Source: Rosenbergiella collisarenosi (GTDB lineage Bacteria > Pseudomonadota > Gammaproteobacteria > Enterobacterales > Enterobacteriaceae). From it: a stretch of 64,000 nt of DNA. The stretch lies in NCBI RefSeq assembly GCF_018494085.1, contig NZ_JABBFP010000003.1, positions 186,001-250,000 of the forward strand. Reading direction: 5' to 3'. The position numbers and the translations under genes are program-made. This document shows positions 31,025 through 40,267 of the stretch, one piece after another. The notes under the pieces were generated by a model. It made no database searches. It was not told where the DNA came from and saw only the letters and a list, made by a program, of their open reading frames with translations. Numbering within the stretch: the first letter of the stretch is position 1; each line of letters starts with the position of its first letter.

Positions 31025-31543
31025 TCACCAAAAGTGGAAATAGAGCGTGATGCCCCCTAAAACCAACCATAATATCGCGAGTAAGATAGTCGAGCGTCTT
31101 GAGAAGAAAATAGAATAACGGTGCGCTTTATTTGCGTAATACTGCTGGGTAAATAAAGGCCGCTCATCAAAGGCTTGGCCTATAACGATATCGGAATTGA
31201 GTAAGGAGTCCTGTTTCTCTTGCCAGTGGTCGAGCGCGCGATACACGGCGCTGATTTCAATATAGGAATTCACACAATTAAATACGCCAAAAATAGTCAG
31301 CAGTACGGGAATGTACAGAGTGTACAAGTTTCCCCAGTGTGGGTTGGTATTATTCATCGCCGAACAGTAGGCAATTACCATGAATGACTGAGCGGTAAAA
31401 AAAGCATTGGTCCGTTGTGCTAGTGACGAAATTTCTTGATGTATCTCTTGCCTATAAAACGTCAGTCTTTCGCGCGCTGTCGTAAACAGAGCAGATGAGC
31501 GCTCATCGATTTCAGGCGGCGTGTTGCCCATTGCAGGATCCAC
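31025..31543 (-). CDS. hypothetical membrane protein
   Basis: A 172-residue protein with no named family that I recognise. An N-terminal soluble helical part (ERLTFYRQEIHQEISSLAQRT) is followed by three hydrophobic segments: AFFTAQSFMVIAYCSAM, LYIPVLLTIFGVFNCV and, at the end, ILLAILWLVLGGITLYFHFW. A start five residues later (MGNTPPEID) is possible. It is convergent with hmp, and E. coli has other genes in this position. Confidence 0.75.
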   Translation of the reverse strand: MDPAMGNTPPEIDERSSALFTTARERLTFYRQEIHQEISSLAQRTNAFFTAQSFMVIAYCSAMNNTNPHWGNLYTLYIPVLLTIFGVFNCVNSYIEISAVYRALDHWQEKQDSLLNSDIVIGQAFDERPLFTQQYYANKAHRYSIFFSRRSTILLAILWLVLGGITLYFHFW

Positions 31544-31635
31544 ACTGATTCCTTACTAGAAAAGTTAAATTTAACTTAAGCATAGTGGTAAATCATCGTC
31601 ACGCCGATTTTTTAGTTCTTAGAGCCAATAAATAC

Positions 31636-31660
31636 CCCCCATATTGCACCAATATGGGGG
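31636..31660 (-). terminator. terminator-like hairpin after ydiY
   Basis: Perfect 11-base stem CCCCCATATTG / CAATATGGGGG with a three-base loop, 7 bases after the ydiY stop. The tail on the minus strand is only moderately T-rich. Confidence 0.7.
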
Positions 31661-31666
31661 TCTTCC

Positions 31667-32428
31667 TTACATGGTGTAAGAGAGCATGACCGAGGTTTTG
31701 GTATCCGTACGATCAGGAGCAGAAGAAGGCGGGTTATTGTTCCAAGTCACGTTATAAGCAAGCTTCAGTGAGAAGTTCGAGTTAATCGCGACCTGTAATC
31801 CTGTTTCGGAGTTCACCGTGGTGTCTTCACCAAATGAGCTAAGTACTGACACACCTTGAATGAATTTCGTCGTATCCGTCAGCTGCCATTGGTAGCTTAA
31901 TGCACCATAAGCCAGAGCAGTCGTTTTATGACCCCCCTCATGATAATCGTCGTAACGAACACCTGGACCTAATTCTGCGCGCAGCGAATGCACTGGACCA
32001 TTAAGAATTTGGCGACCGTAGCCAGCTACTGCGGTATCACGACTATCGTAGCCATTTAGGCGATCGCTTAGCCATGTTGCTTGGCCAAACAGGTAATCGT
32101 CTGCATTTAAGTTATGACGGGTACGACCACCAATGCTATAAGTCTCGGAAGAGCGCTCATCGTTTGAAGAGGTATTCGAGGCATTTCCATAAAGGCTATA
32201 AGCCATGGTGTCTTGAAACCAAGTCATATTGGTCTGAGCGGTGAAGTTAGAGCTTTTGGTGTTGCCACTCTGCGCAAGGTAGCCTGCAGATGCACTTCCA
32301 TCGAAAGGCTTTTTAGCGGTTGCAGGGTTATCCATAGAAGTGAACACAACCGTATCAGCCAATGCTTGCTGACCCAATACACCTAAGCCCAACAATACCG
32401 TGAATGCGACTTTATTAAAAACTTTCAT
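31667..32428 (-). CDS. ydiY: DUF481 outer-membrane protein YdiY
   Basis: A 253-residue exported protein: signal peptide ending ALA-DT, then a DUF481 beta-barrel with alternating residues (GSASAGYLAQSGNTKSSNF, the family pattern of salt-induced/acid-induced outer-membrane proteins) and a terminal aromatic strand (TKTSVMLSYTM). E. coli YdiY is acid-inducible; function unknown. It precedes yniB and yniC here, whereas E. coli has pfkB, ydiZ and yniA between. Confidence 0.88.
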   Translation of the reverse strand: MKVFNKVAFTVLLGLGVLGQQALADTVVFTSMDNPATAKKPFDGSASAGYLAQSGNTKSSNFTAQTNMTWFQDTMAYSLYGNASNTSSNDERSSETYSIGGRTRHNLNADDYLFGQATWLSDRLNGYDSRDTAVAGYGRQILNGPVHSLRAELGPGVRYDDYHEGGHKTTALAYGALSYQWQLTDTTKFIQGVSVLSSFGEDTTVNSETGLQVAINSNFSLKLAYNVTWNNNPPSSAPDRTDTKTSVMLSYTM

Positions 32429-32667
32429 TAAATGACCTGTACTAACGAAATGGGTCCAAAAATGCAGAATGCCTGCATACCTGAATGTAAAAGATAAAAA
32501 GTAGCCTGTTAAGCCTCCGATTTCTTATTACGGTTGGAGGGCTTGGCTGGGTGCGTATCATAACGATGAATTTAGAAATTAAAAGAGGGTAAAGTGTAAA
32601 TCAGAGGAATAACTTTTCCGAGTATAATCGGGAAAGCGCCGCAAAGCGCTTTAACCGAAAATAAGTC

Positions 32668-33201
32668 TCATACTAGCGTCAGCCAGTGAAGCAGCACATA
32701 GCCGATGACCACGACAATTATCGGCAAAATATATAGCAGATAATATTGTCTGAAAGGATTTTGGGCCGTTAACATCACGCGTGGTGCGTTATGTTCTACC
32801 GCTTTGCCCTCACCTTGTGCGCGATCAACCACACGTTGATCTTCAAGTTGCTCTTTGACATAACGATATTGCCGCCATTGCCGTGAACCCGCAGCGTTAA
32901 GCGCCATGCCAAAGAAAATCAGGAAAAAGATTAACCAGAACGTTACGTTGGTACTGTCGCTAAAATTAGGGACCGGTGAATGATGCCAAAAGACATCGAG
33001 AAACCGAGTATTGAAGCGGATCATATCGACGATGACTCGCACAAAGTCTGCTAGCACCGCATTCACACCTGCAAGTTTATCGCGCTGGGTGCTCAGATAG
33101 TTAAGGAGTGAGATCGCTGTCGATAACGTGCTTAGTATAAAAATAATCCATCCAACGCCTTTTTTCATCGTCGCGTTGTTTCGAGCCTGAGTGAGTGTCA
33201 T
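32668..33201 (-). CDS. yniB: inner-membrane protein YniB
   Basis: A 177-residue protein with about four hydrophobic segments, for example WIIFILSTLSTAISLLNYL near the start, VTFWLIFFLIFFGMALNAA in the middle and LLYILPIIVVVIGYVLLHW at the end. The start at 33201 (MTLTQARNN) is favoured by AGGTGA just before it; the frame extends five codons more. Function is unknown. Assigned by length, topology and position beside yniC. Confidence 0.88.
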   Translation of the reverse strand: MTLTQARNNATMKKGVGWIIFILSTLSTAISLLNYLSTQRDKLAGVNAVLADFVRVIVDMIRFNTRFLDVFWHHSPVPNFSDSTNVTFWLIFFLIFFGMALNAAGSRQWRQYRYVKEQLEDQRVVDRAQGEGKAVEHNAPRVMLTAQNPFRQYYLLYILPIIVVVIGYVLLHWLTLV

Positions 33202-33311
33202 AACTTCACCTATCAATGTGATTAATTGGTATTAAATAACACAGCTGATTTGACAAATCGATCTTAGTTGAAACAATACCCATCATTAACGACCCCTCTT
33301 TAGGAGACACA

Positions 33312-33983
33312 ATGCCGACACTTCATACTACGAAAGCCGTTATTTTTGATATGGATGGGATCCTGATTAATTCAGAGCCTTACTGGAAGACAGCGGAACA
33401 GGTCGTCTTTGAAGCTCACGACATCGACCCGGCGATTTCGCAGCGCCTCCCGGATACCACCGGCCTTCGTATCGATCAAGTGGTAAAGCTATGGCTACAC
33501 GTGGCAGGTAATAAGAGCGCTAGCGCTACGCTTATCACTCAACAAATCATTGATTTTGTGATTGATAAAATTAAGGATGAACGTCCGTTACTCCCCGGCG
33601 TAAAGCACGCATTACAGCTCTGCCAACAATCCGGGATGAAAATTGGGCTCGCCTCGGCATCGCCAATGTCCATGATTACTACCGTAGTCAGCCTGTTTGA
33701 ACTTCATCCCTACTTCGTGACGCTCTCTTCGGCTGAAATGCTCCCCTATAGCAAGCCTCATCCCCAGGTTTATCTGAATGCGGCGAAGGCCTTAGGTGTC
33801 GACCCCCTCAACTGCTTAGCCATTGAAGACTCGGTCAACGGCATGGTTGCAGCAAAAGCTGCTCGGATGCGCGTCTTTACCGTTCCCGCGCTTGAGCAGA
33901 CCGACTGGCCAGTCTGGGCATTAGCAGATAGTAAGCTCCCGTCCCTCAACGCCTTAACACTCGACCTACTACAGGGTAAATAA
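33312..33983 (+). CDS. hxpB: HAD-superfamily hexitol/2-deoxyglucose-6-phosphate phosphatase
   Basis: A 223-residue phosphatase (YniC/HxpB type). HAD motifs: DMDGILINSEP with the nucleophile Asp, LASASP (motif II Ser), Lys in PYSKPHPQVYL, and IEDSVNG (acidic metal ligands). E. coli HxpB removes phosphate from sugar and polyol phosphates such as 2-deoxyglucose 6-phosphate. Normal HAD proteins of this group have DGVL/DGLL after DMD; the DGI variant here is conservative. TAGGAG precedes the ATG. Confidence 0.92.
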   Translation: MPTLHTTKAVIFDMDGILINSEPYWKTAEQVVFEAHDIDPAISQRLPDTTGLRIDQVVKLWLHVAGNKSASATLITQQIIDFVIDKIKDERPLLPGVKHALQLCQQSGMKIGLASASPMSMITTVVSLFELHPYFVTLSSAEMLPYSKPHPQVYLNAAKALGVDPLNCLAIEDSVNGMVAAKAARMRVFTVPALEQTDWPVWALADSKLPSLNALTLDLLQGK

Positions 33984-34036
33984 AACGATACCTCTTGTTA
34001 CAACGTCACTATTCACAAACACTGTATACTTATCTA

Positions 34037-34056
34037 TACTGGACGTATTTCCAGCT
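34037..34056. promoter_or_regulatory. LexA (SOS) box upstream of ydjM
   Basis: TACTGGACGTATTTCCAGCT contains CTG, ten bases, CAG with the expected spacing. It lies 16 bases before the ydjM start. A second imperfect CTGTATACTTATC half-site sits just upstream at 34022. E. coli ydjM is a known SOS gene. Confidence 0.75.
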
Positions 34057-34072
34057 TTAAGTGTATTAACTC

Positions 34073-34657
34073 ATGACCGCCGAAGGCCACTTACTCTTTG
34101 CTTTAGCGACCGCCGTTGCCGCAAAGCGCTATGATCTCACCCCTATTCTCAGTGCTGCCGACTGGTGGCATCTGATCCCGGCGTGTCTACTCACCAGCTT
34201 ACTCCCGGATATTGACCACCCTAAGTCGCTACTTGGCCAACGCCTGCGTTGGATTTCTATACCGATTTCTCGCATATTCGGACATCGCGGCTTCACCCAT
34301 AGTTTGATCGCCGTGGCGATGGGTATTTTTCTACTGGTGAACAAACTACCTGCTGATTTATTTATTCCTAACGATGTCATTCAAGGAATGGTATTGGGTT
34401 ATTTGAGCCATATTCTTGCGGATATGCTCACTCCAGCCGGCGTTCCTCTCCTTTGGCCTTGTCGCTGGAGATTCCGATTACCTCTGCTTCCTTCATCTAA
34501 ACATCCACAGCCGGAACGCTATTTTTGTATTGCGCTATTGACCTTTGCCGTACTCACCCCAGAAAACCTTACCAAGCAGTGGATTGCTCTGGGTTCACAA
34601 CAGGTCAATCAAACTTGGCAACAGTGGTCTCCCCTGTTTTCAGGGGTCACCCATTAA
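34073..34657 (+). CDS. ydjM: SOS-regulated inner-membrane metal-dependent hydrolase YdjM
   Basis: A 194-residue YdjM/LexA-binding-dependent membrane protein. The family motifs PDIDHPKSLLGQRLRWIS and GHRGFTHSL (metal-binding His/Asp) and the segment LGYLSHILADMLTPAGVPLLWP are present in an otherwise hydrophobic protein. It belongs to the putative membrane-bound metal-dependent hydrolase family. LexA control is supported by the upstream operator. Exact function unknown. Confidence 0.95.
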   Translation: MTAEGHLLFALATAVAAKRYDLTPILSAADWWHLIPACLLTSLLPDIDHPKSLLGQRLRWISIPISRIFGHRGFTHSLIAVAMGIFLLVNKLPADLFIPNDVIQGMVLGYLSHILADMLTPAGVPLLWPCRWRFRLPLLPSSKHPQPERYFCIALLTFAVLTPENLTKQWIALGSQQVNQTWQQWSPLFSGVTH

Positions 34658-34776
34658 TGTCGTAAAGTTATATAATAGATCTTCTAGTTATAAGAGATTC
34701 ATTACGTCGCCATGGTAAAGTTTGCGCCTTTTTCACTCGGTCACACCAACACGTTGGTAAGATATAAGGGGTATTC

Positions 34777-36168
34777 ATGGAATGGTCGGTAGTCATTAAT
34801 ATAGGGATCTTCATTTTATTGTTGCTGTTGCTCTGCGCAATAGGTAATGATAAATGGAGTTTATCCAAACGCGTTTTCAGCGGGCTGATCATCGGCGTAC
34901 TATTTGGGATTGGCTTACAGGCTGTATATGGCGTAGAGAATCCGACACTCGCCACCTCAATTAGTTGGATTACTATCGTCGGTAACGGTTATGTGCAATT
35001 ACTGCAAATGGTTGTGATGCCATTAGTCTTCGCGTCCATTCTTAGCGCGGTTGCCCGCTTACACAACGCTAGCGCCTTAGGCAAAATCAGTTTCCTTACG
35101 ATTTTTGTTCTACTCTTTACGACCGCGATTGCGGCGCTGGTTGCCGTGTTCGTCACCGGGTTATTTAACCTTAATGCACAAGGCTTAGTGCAAGGGGTGA
35201 AAGAAACCGCACGCCTGAACGCGATTCAGAGTCACTACGTCGGACAAGTCGCCGATCTTAGCGTGCCACAACTCATCCTCTCTTTTATTCCTAAAAATCC
35301 ATTTGCCGAGTTAACCGGTGCAAGCCCGACTTCGATTATCAGCGTTGTGATTTTTGCGGTATTTTTAGGTGCAGCGGCTATTCAGCTAGTAAAAGATAGT
35401 CCGGAGAAAGGCCATCGGGTGCTTGCAGCGATCGATATTCTACAAGCTTGGGTGATGAAATTAGTTCGTCTAATAATGCGACTCACTCCCTATGGCGTTA
35501 TGGCGCTGATGACCAAAGTAGTGGCAACATCGAATTACCATGACATCGTGAAATTAGGGACCTTTGTCGTTGCCTCATACCTAGGATTACTCATCATGTT
35601 TGGCGTACATGCGCTCTTGCTAGCCATCAATGGTATTAACCCTCTACGCTATTTCCGTAAAGTTTGGCCGGTAATTAGCTTTGCCTTTACCAGCCGTTCG
35701 AGCGCAGCCTCGATCCCCTTAAGTATTGAAGCTCAGCAAAAACGCTTAGGGACACCTGAATCGATTGCCAGCTTCTCGGCCTCTTTTGGTGCTACGATTG
35801 GCCAAAATGGCTGCGCAGGGTTATACCCTGCTATGCTTGCGGTGATGATCGCGCCGACGATGGGTATCAATCCCTTTGAGCCGATGTGGATCGCAACGCT
35901 GGTGGGGTTAGTGACACTAAGCTCCGTCGGCGTAGCCGGTGTGGGGGGAGGAGCAACCTTTGCTGCACTGATTGTACTACCGACCCTAGGATTGCCGGTG
36001 ACCTTAGTCGCACTCTTGATCTCAATTGAACCGCTGATTGATATGGGCAGAACGGCATTGAACGTCAACGGTTCCATGACAGCAGGAACGTTAACCAGCC
36101 GCTGGCTAGGTCAGACGGATCAAAGCGTGATGGAGCGAGACGCTCACGAAGAAAAATCATTGCACTAA
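34777..36168 (+). CDS. tcyP: L-cystine symporter TcyP
   Basis: A 463-residue sodium/proton-dicarboxylate-type (DAACS) transporter with eight or so membrane spans and two re-entrant hairpins. Family sites: the serine-rich [32 protein letters not shown], and [14 protein letters not shown] with [19 protein letters not shown] near the end. Length and position after ydjM match E. coli YdjN/TcyP, which imports cystine. A CysB site was not identified. Confidence 0.93.
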   Translation: MEWSVVINIGIFILLLLLLCAIGNDKWSLSKRVFSGLIIGVLFGIGLQAVYGVENPTLATSISWITIVGNGYVQLLQMVVMPLVFASILSAVARLHNASALGKISFLTIFVLLFTTAIAALVAVFVTGLFNLNAQGLVQGVKETARLNAIQSHYVGQVADLSVPQLILSFIPKNPFAELTGASPTSIISVVIFAVFLGAAAIQLVKDSPEKGHRVLAAIDILQAWVMKLVRLIMRLTPYGVMALMTKVVATSNYHDIVKLGTFVVASYLGLLIMFGVHALLLAINGINPLRYFRKVWPVISFAFTSRSSAASIPLSIEAQQKRLGTPESIASFSASFGATIGQNGCAGLYPAMLAVMIAPTMGINPFEPMWIATLVGLVTLSSVGVAGVGGGATFAALIVLPTLGLPVTLVALLISIEPLIDMGRTALNVNGSMTAGTLTSRWLGQTDQSVMERDAHEEKSLH

Positions 36169-36466
36169 GAGATAGATTAAAGAGCATTCACTAAGAATGA
36201 AAAACTTAGTGATTAACGCCAGTCGGTTATTACGACTGGCGTTTTTGTTAGGAATAGGTGCAGTAACACTCCGTACTTGGGTAGAGAACCCAAACGTCTA
36301 CCCATTCCCTATGCCACTCCCTAGCGGATGAAATTGAGCGATAGCTTCCTAGCATTTCTATACTCACTGAATAATCCTATTTATATAACCATCAACAGCA
36401 ATAGTTGTGTTTTTGACTACACTCAGACAAACAATCGTATTTTTAATTATAATCGAGGGAAATGAG
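36169..36466. other. tcyP to small glycine-zipper gene intergenic region
   Basis: Besides the tcyP terminator it holds a second small hairpin (CACTAAG / CTTAGTG around 36189-36212) just before it. No gene is supported. Confidence 0.5.
36215..36247 (+). terminator. tcyP terminator
   Basis: Perfect 11-base stem AACGCCAGTCG / CGACTGGCGTT, seven-base loop, and a short T run. Confidence 0.9.
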
Positions 36467-36691
36467 ATGAAAAAGTTTTCGACGCTGGTTTTGACGCTAG
36501 GCATGCTAATGGCGGTAAGCTCTCAGGTTGAGGCAAAAGGATGTATCAAAGGAGCAGCTGTAGGGGCCGTTGCAGGTCACGTTGCCCACCATCATGGCGT
36601 ACTCGGTGCGGCAGCGGGCTGCGCAGTGGGCCATCATGAGGCTAACAAAAAGCAGGCCAATGACGATAACAAGGCCGCACAAAAACATTAA
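36467..36691 (+). CDS. small exported glycine-zipper, histidine-rich protein
   Basis: Seventy-four residues from the ATG at 36467, chosen because GAGGGAAATGAG lies before it and a clean signal peptide results (MKKFSTLVLTLGMLMAVSS, cleavage near VEA-KG). The mature part has Gly/Ala-zipper spacing (GAAVGAVAGHVA, LGAAAGCAVGHH), two Cys and two His clusters (HVAHHHG, GHHEA), then a polar Lys/Asn tail. It may be periplasmic or membrane-associated, with possible metal binding by His; that is inferred. No named family. Confidence 0.75.
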   Translation: MKKFSTLVLTLGMLMAVSSQVEAKGCIKGAAVGAVAGHVAHHHGVLGAAAGCAVGHHEANKKQANDDNKAAQKH

Positions 36692-36948
36692 TATCGAAAG
36701 AAAGGGTATAGACTCTCCCCCTCTATATCCTTTCCCTACCTACTTTTTGATGTAAGATTCTTAGCCTGAATAACTCGTTATGTTCGCAGCTAACGCGCCT
36801 TATACTAAAACAGACTGGTGCTGCTTGAGTCAATTATTCCAAGCAATATAGAGGGTTTGCAGATAGGAGGTATTGTGTGGAAAAGAAAGGATTCACAAGG
36901 ACTATGAACCCCTTCTAGTAAGCCTGCTAAGGCGCAAGCTATTCGATA

Positions 36949-37290
36949 TTATTGTTGGGCAACTTGGGGATCAGTATCGTATTCTTGGCAGCTTTGGAAG
37001 CCATAGTTCATGACACGATCACTGCCGCTATAGCTCACGAAATAGGTTACAGGCTTATTGTCTGTACCTTTACCGATAACGTAGGTTTCGCAAGTTCCAC
37101 GAGCATGCACCATGGTGATGTCCGTTGACGGTGTGCCCGCGATTTGGTGCACTTGCTGACGAGTCATTCCTTTCTTAACATTTTTAACTACCGGTTGAGT
37201 CACGTAGCTCTCTGCCTGACGGTAGGTTGTACATCCGCTCAGTACCGCTAATGCCAAGCCGCTTACAATCATACCCGTTAATTTCTTCAT
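36949..37290 (-). CDS. osmE: osmotically inducible lipoprotein OsmE
   Basis: About 113 residues starting MKKLTGMIVSG with the lipobox VLSGC, followed by a SmpA/OmlA-like fold: VKKGMTRQQVHQIAGTPS and ARGTCETYVIG correspond to the conserved parts of E. coli OsmE, ending EYDTDPQ. The start at 37290 is preferred over the ATG at 37305 because it gives a normal lipoprotein signal and has a purine-rich GAGGGAC before it. It is next to nadE as in E. coli, but an exporter gene is inserted between. Confidence 0.92.
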   Translation of the reverse strand: MKKLTGMIVSGLALAVLSGCTTYRQAESYVTQPVVKNVKKGMTRQQVHQIAGTPSTDITMVHARGTCETYVIGKGTDNKPVTYFVSYSGSDRVMNYGFQSCQEYDTDPQVAQQ

Positions 37291-37476
37291 AAAGTCCCTC
37301 TGCAAGTATCAATCATTCAGTTAGAATCATTCGTGATAAATTAGTCACTAATAAGTGTAGACATAGATTTCCAGCAAAACAAATAGTTAACATAGATCTT
37401 TACGGGCTAAGCCGTTATCCTCTTCTCTACAGTGCTCTGACGGCGCTTTGTTAGCAAATCTTATGATTGAGGATCC

Positions 37477-38679
37477 ATGTCAATAACTCATACTCCCCGA
37501 ATGGCGCTTGCCATCCCCCTTGGTTTAATGGCCGGCCTGGGGCCGCTCTGTATCGACTTATATTTACCGGCACTGCCGCAATTGGCCAACGATCTAGCGG
37601 TACCTACCGCGAGTGCGCAGCTTAGCCTTACCGCAGGACTCTTAGGCTTAGGGTTGGGTCAGCTTCTTTTCGGTCCACTTAGTGATAAGTATGGACGAAA
37701 CAAACCCTTACTGATCTCGTTATGTATTCTCTTCCTCGCCTCCATCGCCTGTGCCTTTGCACACACTCTGCCACAGCTATTGACGGCGAGATTATTCCAA
37801 GGGCTCGGCGGAGCTGGCGGCGCGGTATTATCACGAGCCGTTGCCCGTGACCGATTTAGCGGTCATGAATTAACGCGGTTCTTCGCAATGCTTATGTTGG
37901 TCAATGGCCTAGCGCCGATCCTCGCGCCGATTATTGGCGGGCTACTTACGAGCTATATGAGTTGGCGTGGGATTTTTATCGTCCTCGCGGGCATCACCGT
38001 CGTACTCATCATTCTTGCTAAAACCAAAATCGAAGAAAGTCTAGTCCCTGAAAAACGGAGCCAAGGCTCTGTCTTTACGGCGTGGAAACTCTTAATCGAC
38101 GTCGTTCGCCATCGTCCATTTATGGGATTCTGTCTGACACAAGGCTTTATGATGTCCGGCATGTTTGCTTACATCGGCGCTTCCCCTTTTGTGCTTCAGG
38201 AAACCTATGGCCTCTCACCCCAGAGCTTTAGCTTTTGTTTCGCATTAAACGGCGTTGGCTTGATTCTCGCCTCACAGATTAGCTCGCGCCTCTGCCCTAA
38301 ATTTGGTGAATATGCCATTTTACGCTGTGGCCTTGTTATCGCATTTATCGCGTCCAGCTGTTTACTGATCAGCGGACTTTTACATGCAAGCTTAACGACG
38401 TTTTTAGTTGCGCTATTCTTTAGTATTGCTAGTAATGCCATTATTTCTACTACCGCCTCGTCGCTCGCAATGCAGAGTCAAGGGCATCGCGCTGGAAGCG
38501 CTTCCGCAGTAATCGGTGTCACGATGTTTACCTTGGGCTCGATTGCGATACCGATCACTGGACTCGGCGGTTCTTCAGCACTGGCAATGGGCGCTACCAT
38601 TTTTGGTTGCTTTATGCTGGCGATTGTCATGTTTCTCTTTGTGGCAAAAAAGCCGGTGACTAACACCAAACAACACTAA
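37477..38679 (+). CDS. Bcr/CflA-family MFS drug exporter
   Basis: A 400-residue protein with twelve predicted membrane spans. Family signs are [18 protein letters not shown] in span 1, [14 protein letters not shown] (MFS motif A) after span 2, [24 protein letters not shown], and span 5 [12 protein letters not shown] (motif C type). Relatives export bicyclomycin, chloramphenicol or sulfonamides. The substrate here is unknown. It stands between osmE and nadE, where E. coli has nothing similar, so it is probably a lineage-specific insertion. Confidence 0.88.
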   Translation: MSITHTPRMALAIPLGLMAGLGPLCIDLYLPALPQLANDLAVPTASAQLSLTAGLLGLGLGQLLFGPLSDKYGRNKPLLISLCILFLASIACAFAHTLPQLLTARLFQGLGGAGGAVLSRAVARDRFSGHELTRFFAMLMLVNGLAPILAPIIGGLLTSYMSWRGIFIVLAGITVVLIILAKTKIEESLVPEKRSQGSVFTAWKLLIDVVRHRPFMGFCLTQGFMMSGMFAYIGASPFVLQETYGLSPQSFSFCFALNGVGLILASQISSRLCPKFGEYAILRCGLVIAFIASSCLLISGLLHASLTTFLVALFFSIASNAIISTTASSLAMQSQGHRAGSASAVIGVTMFTLGSIAIPITGLGGSSALAMGATIFGCFMLAIVMFLFVAKKPVTNTKQH

Positions 38680-38743
38680 TTTTCCGGCGCCCCTCATCGC
38701 GAAGGGCGTCAGAACTCTCACTCGCTTACACAGAGGTTTTGCC

Positions 38744-39568
38744 ATGTCTTTACAGCAAGAAATCATTGAAGCCTTAGGGGTCAAACCGAGTATTAATCCC
38801 GAAGAGGAAGTTAGACGTAGTGTTGATTTTCTAAAGAATTATTTGAAACGGTATCCCGGCCTAAAATCCTTAGTGTTAGGGATTAGTGGCGGACAAGATT
38901 CAACACTCACCGGTAAGATCTGCCAATTCGCCATCAATGAACTGCGCGAAGAATCCGGCGATAATGATTACCAGTTTATTGCGGTGCGTCTCCCCTATGG
39001 GACTCAGGCCGATGAGCAAGATTGTCAGGATGCCCTCGCCTTTATCCAACCCGATAAGACATTGGTCGTAAATATCAAAGAGGCTATCTTAGCAAGTGAG
39101 CGCGCGTTACGGGATGCCGGAATCAGTCTTACCGATTTCGTGCGCGGTAATGAGAAGGCTCGCGAGCGAATGAAGGCGCAATATAGTATTGCTGGGATGT
39201 CGAAAGGCGTCGTGGTGGGTACCGACCATGCTGCCGAAGCGGTGACAGGGTTCTTTACTAAATACGGTGATGGCGGCAGCGATATTAATCCATTATTCCG
39301 CCTGAATAAACGACAAGGTAAACAAATCCTCGCGTCTTTAGGCTGTCCAGAGCATCTCTACTTGAAGCAACCCACTGCCGATTTAGAAGATGATCGGCCA
39401 GGCTTACAAGACGAAGTCGCACTAGGCGTCACCTACGCGGATATTGATGCTTATTTAGAGGGAGAGAAAATTGCCGCAGAACGCGCTGAGATTATCGAGG
39501 GCTGGTACCTGAAAACGGAACATAAGCGTCGCCCGCCTATCACCGTTTTTGACGATTTTTGGCAATAA
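38744..39568 (+). CDS. nadE: NH3-dependent NAD+ synthetase
   Basis: Converts deamido-NAD to NAD with ATP and ammonia, the last step of NAD synthesis. The 274 residues match E. coli NadE. The ATP-binding P-loop [14 protein letters not shown] near residue 45, [22 protein letters not shown] and [15 protein letters not shown] are visible. AGAGG lies just before the ATG. There is no glutaminase domain, as expected for the bacterial ammonia-dependent form. Confidence 0.97.
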   Translation: MSLQQEIIEALGVKPSINPEEEVRRSVDFLKNYLKRYPGLKSLVLGISGGQDSTLTGKICQFAINELREESGDNDYQFIAVRLPYGTQADEQDCQDALAFIQPDKTLVVNIKEAILASERALRDAGISLTDFVRGNEKARERMKAQYSIAGMSKGVVVGTDHAAEAVTGFFTKYGDGGSDINPLFRLNKRQGKQILASLGCPEHLYLKQPTADLEDDRPGLQDEVALGVTYADIDAYLEGEKIAAERAEIIEGWYLKTEHKRRPPITVFDDFWQ

Positions 39569-39572
39569 AAAA

Positions 39573-39602
39573 TAAGGCTGCGCAGATTAACTCCGCAGCC
39601 TC
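39573..39602 (-). terminator. terminator between nadE and spy
   Basis: Stem AGGCTGCG / CGCAGCCT with an 11-base loop. The T-rich tail is on the minus strand, so it mainly ends spy transcription. Confidence 0.8.
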
Positions 39603-39611
39603 TATGACGTC

Positions 39612-40085
39612 TTACTTAGCCGCTGCATCAGGTGCAGGGTGTCTCGCGCTCTTCATTTTTTCATAATTTGTTTGATACTGTTTTTTCTGGTCAGCGGTTA
39701 ATAAATTATAAATCTTATTATCCGTTTGTAAGCGATTTACCATACGCTGCTTATCCAGCGCTGCGCGGTTATCGGCTAACGATTGCGCCTTCGCCGAATC
39801 AAACTGCTCAGCGGTGATAAGGTCGAAGGCCGCTTGGCGATCAGCTTTAGAAGGAGGAGTCATCGTTTTACGCCCCGCTTCTAAAATCGAATGGATCTGC
39901 TGTTTCTGGGCATCCGTTAATACGATCCCTTTCATCAACATCATTTCTGGGCCACCATGAGGACGCTTTTGCATAGCCGGGTGCTCGGTTGGCGTAGTGC
40001 TTAACGGTGCCGTCTCGGCATAAACCATTGACGCGGAACCCATCAGTAACGAGCTCGCAAGGAGTAATGAAGTGACTTTACGCAT
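39612..40085 (-). CDS. spy: periplasmic chaperone Spy
   Basis: A 157-residue exported protein (signal peptide ending VYA-ET) with two LTxxQ repeats: VLTDAQKQQIHSIL and NLLTADQKKQYQTNY, the mark of the Spy/CpxP family. It would form a cradle-shaped dimer that binds unfolded envelope proteins. E. coli spy is controlled by CpxR and BaeR; I could not assign a convincing box here. Position next to nadE and osmE fits E. coli order. Confidence 0.93.
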   Translation of the reverse strand: MRKVTSLLLASSLLMGSASMVYAETAPLSTTPTEHPAMQKRPHGGPEMMLMKGIVLTDAQKQQIHSILEAGRKTMTPPSKADRQAAFDLITAEQFDSAKAQSLADNRAALDKQRMVNRLQTDNKIYNLLTADQKKQYQTNYEKMKSARHPAPDAAAK

Positions 40086-40267
40086 TTTAGTTTCCTTAAC
40101 TTATACAACCACGAGTATGTCGTGAACACGAAAACAAGAGTAAATGATCCAATGTCAAGCAACGCGCAGTACAGTAAACCCTTGAAAATAAATCCCTATC
40201 ATCTCGTTCGTTTTTGCAATCACTGCTAAGACCACGACGTTATTCTGTAATGAACGTGTAAATTACC

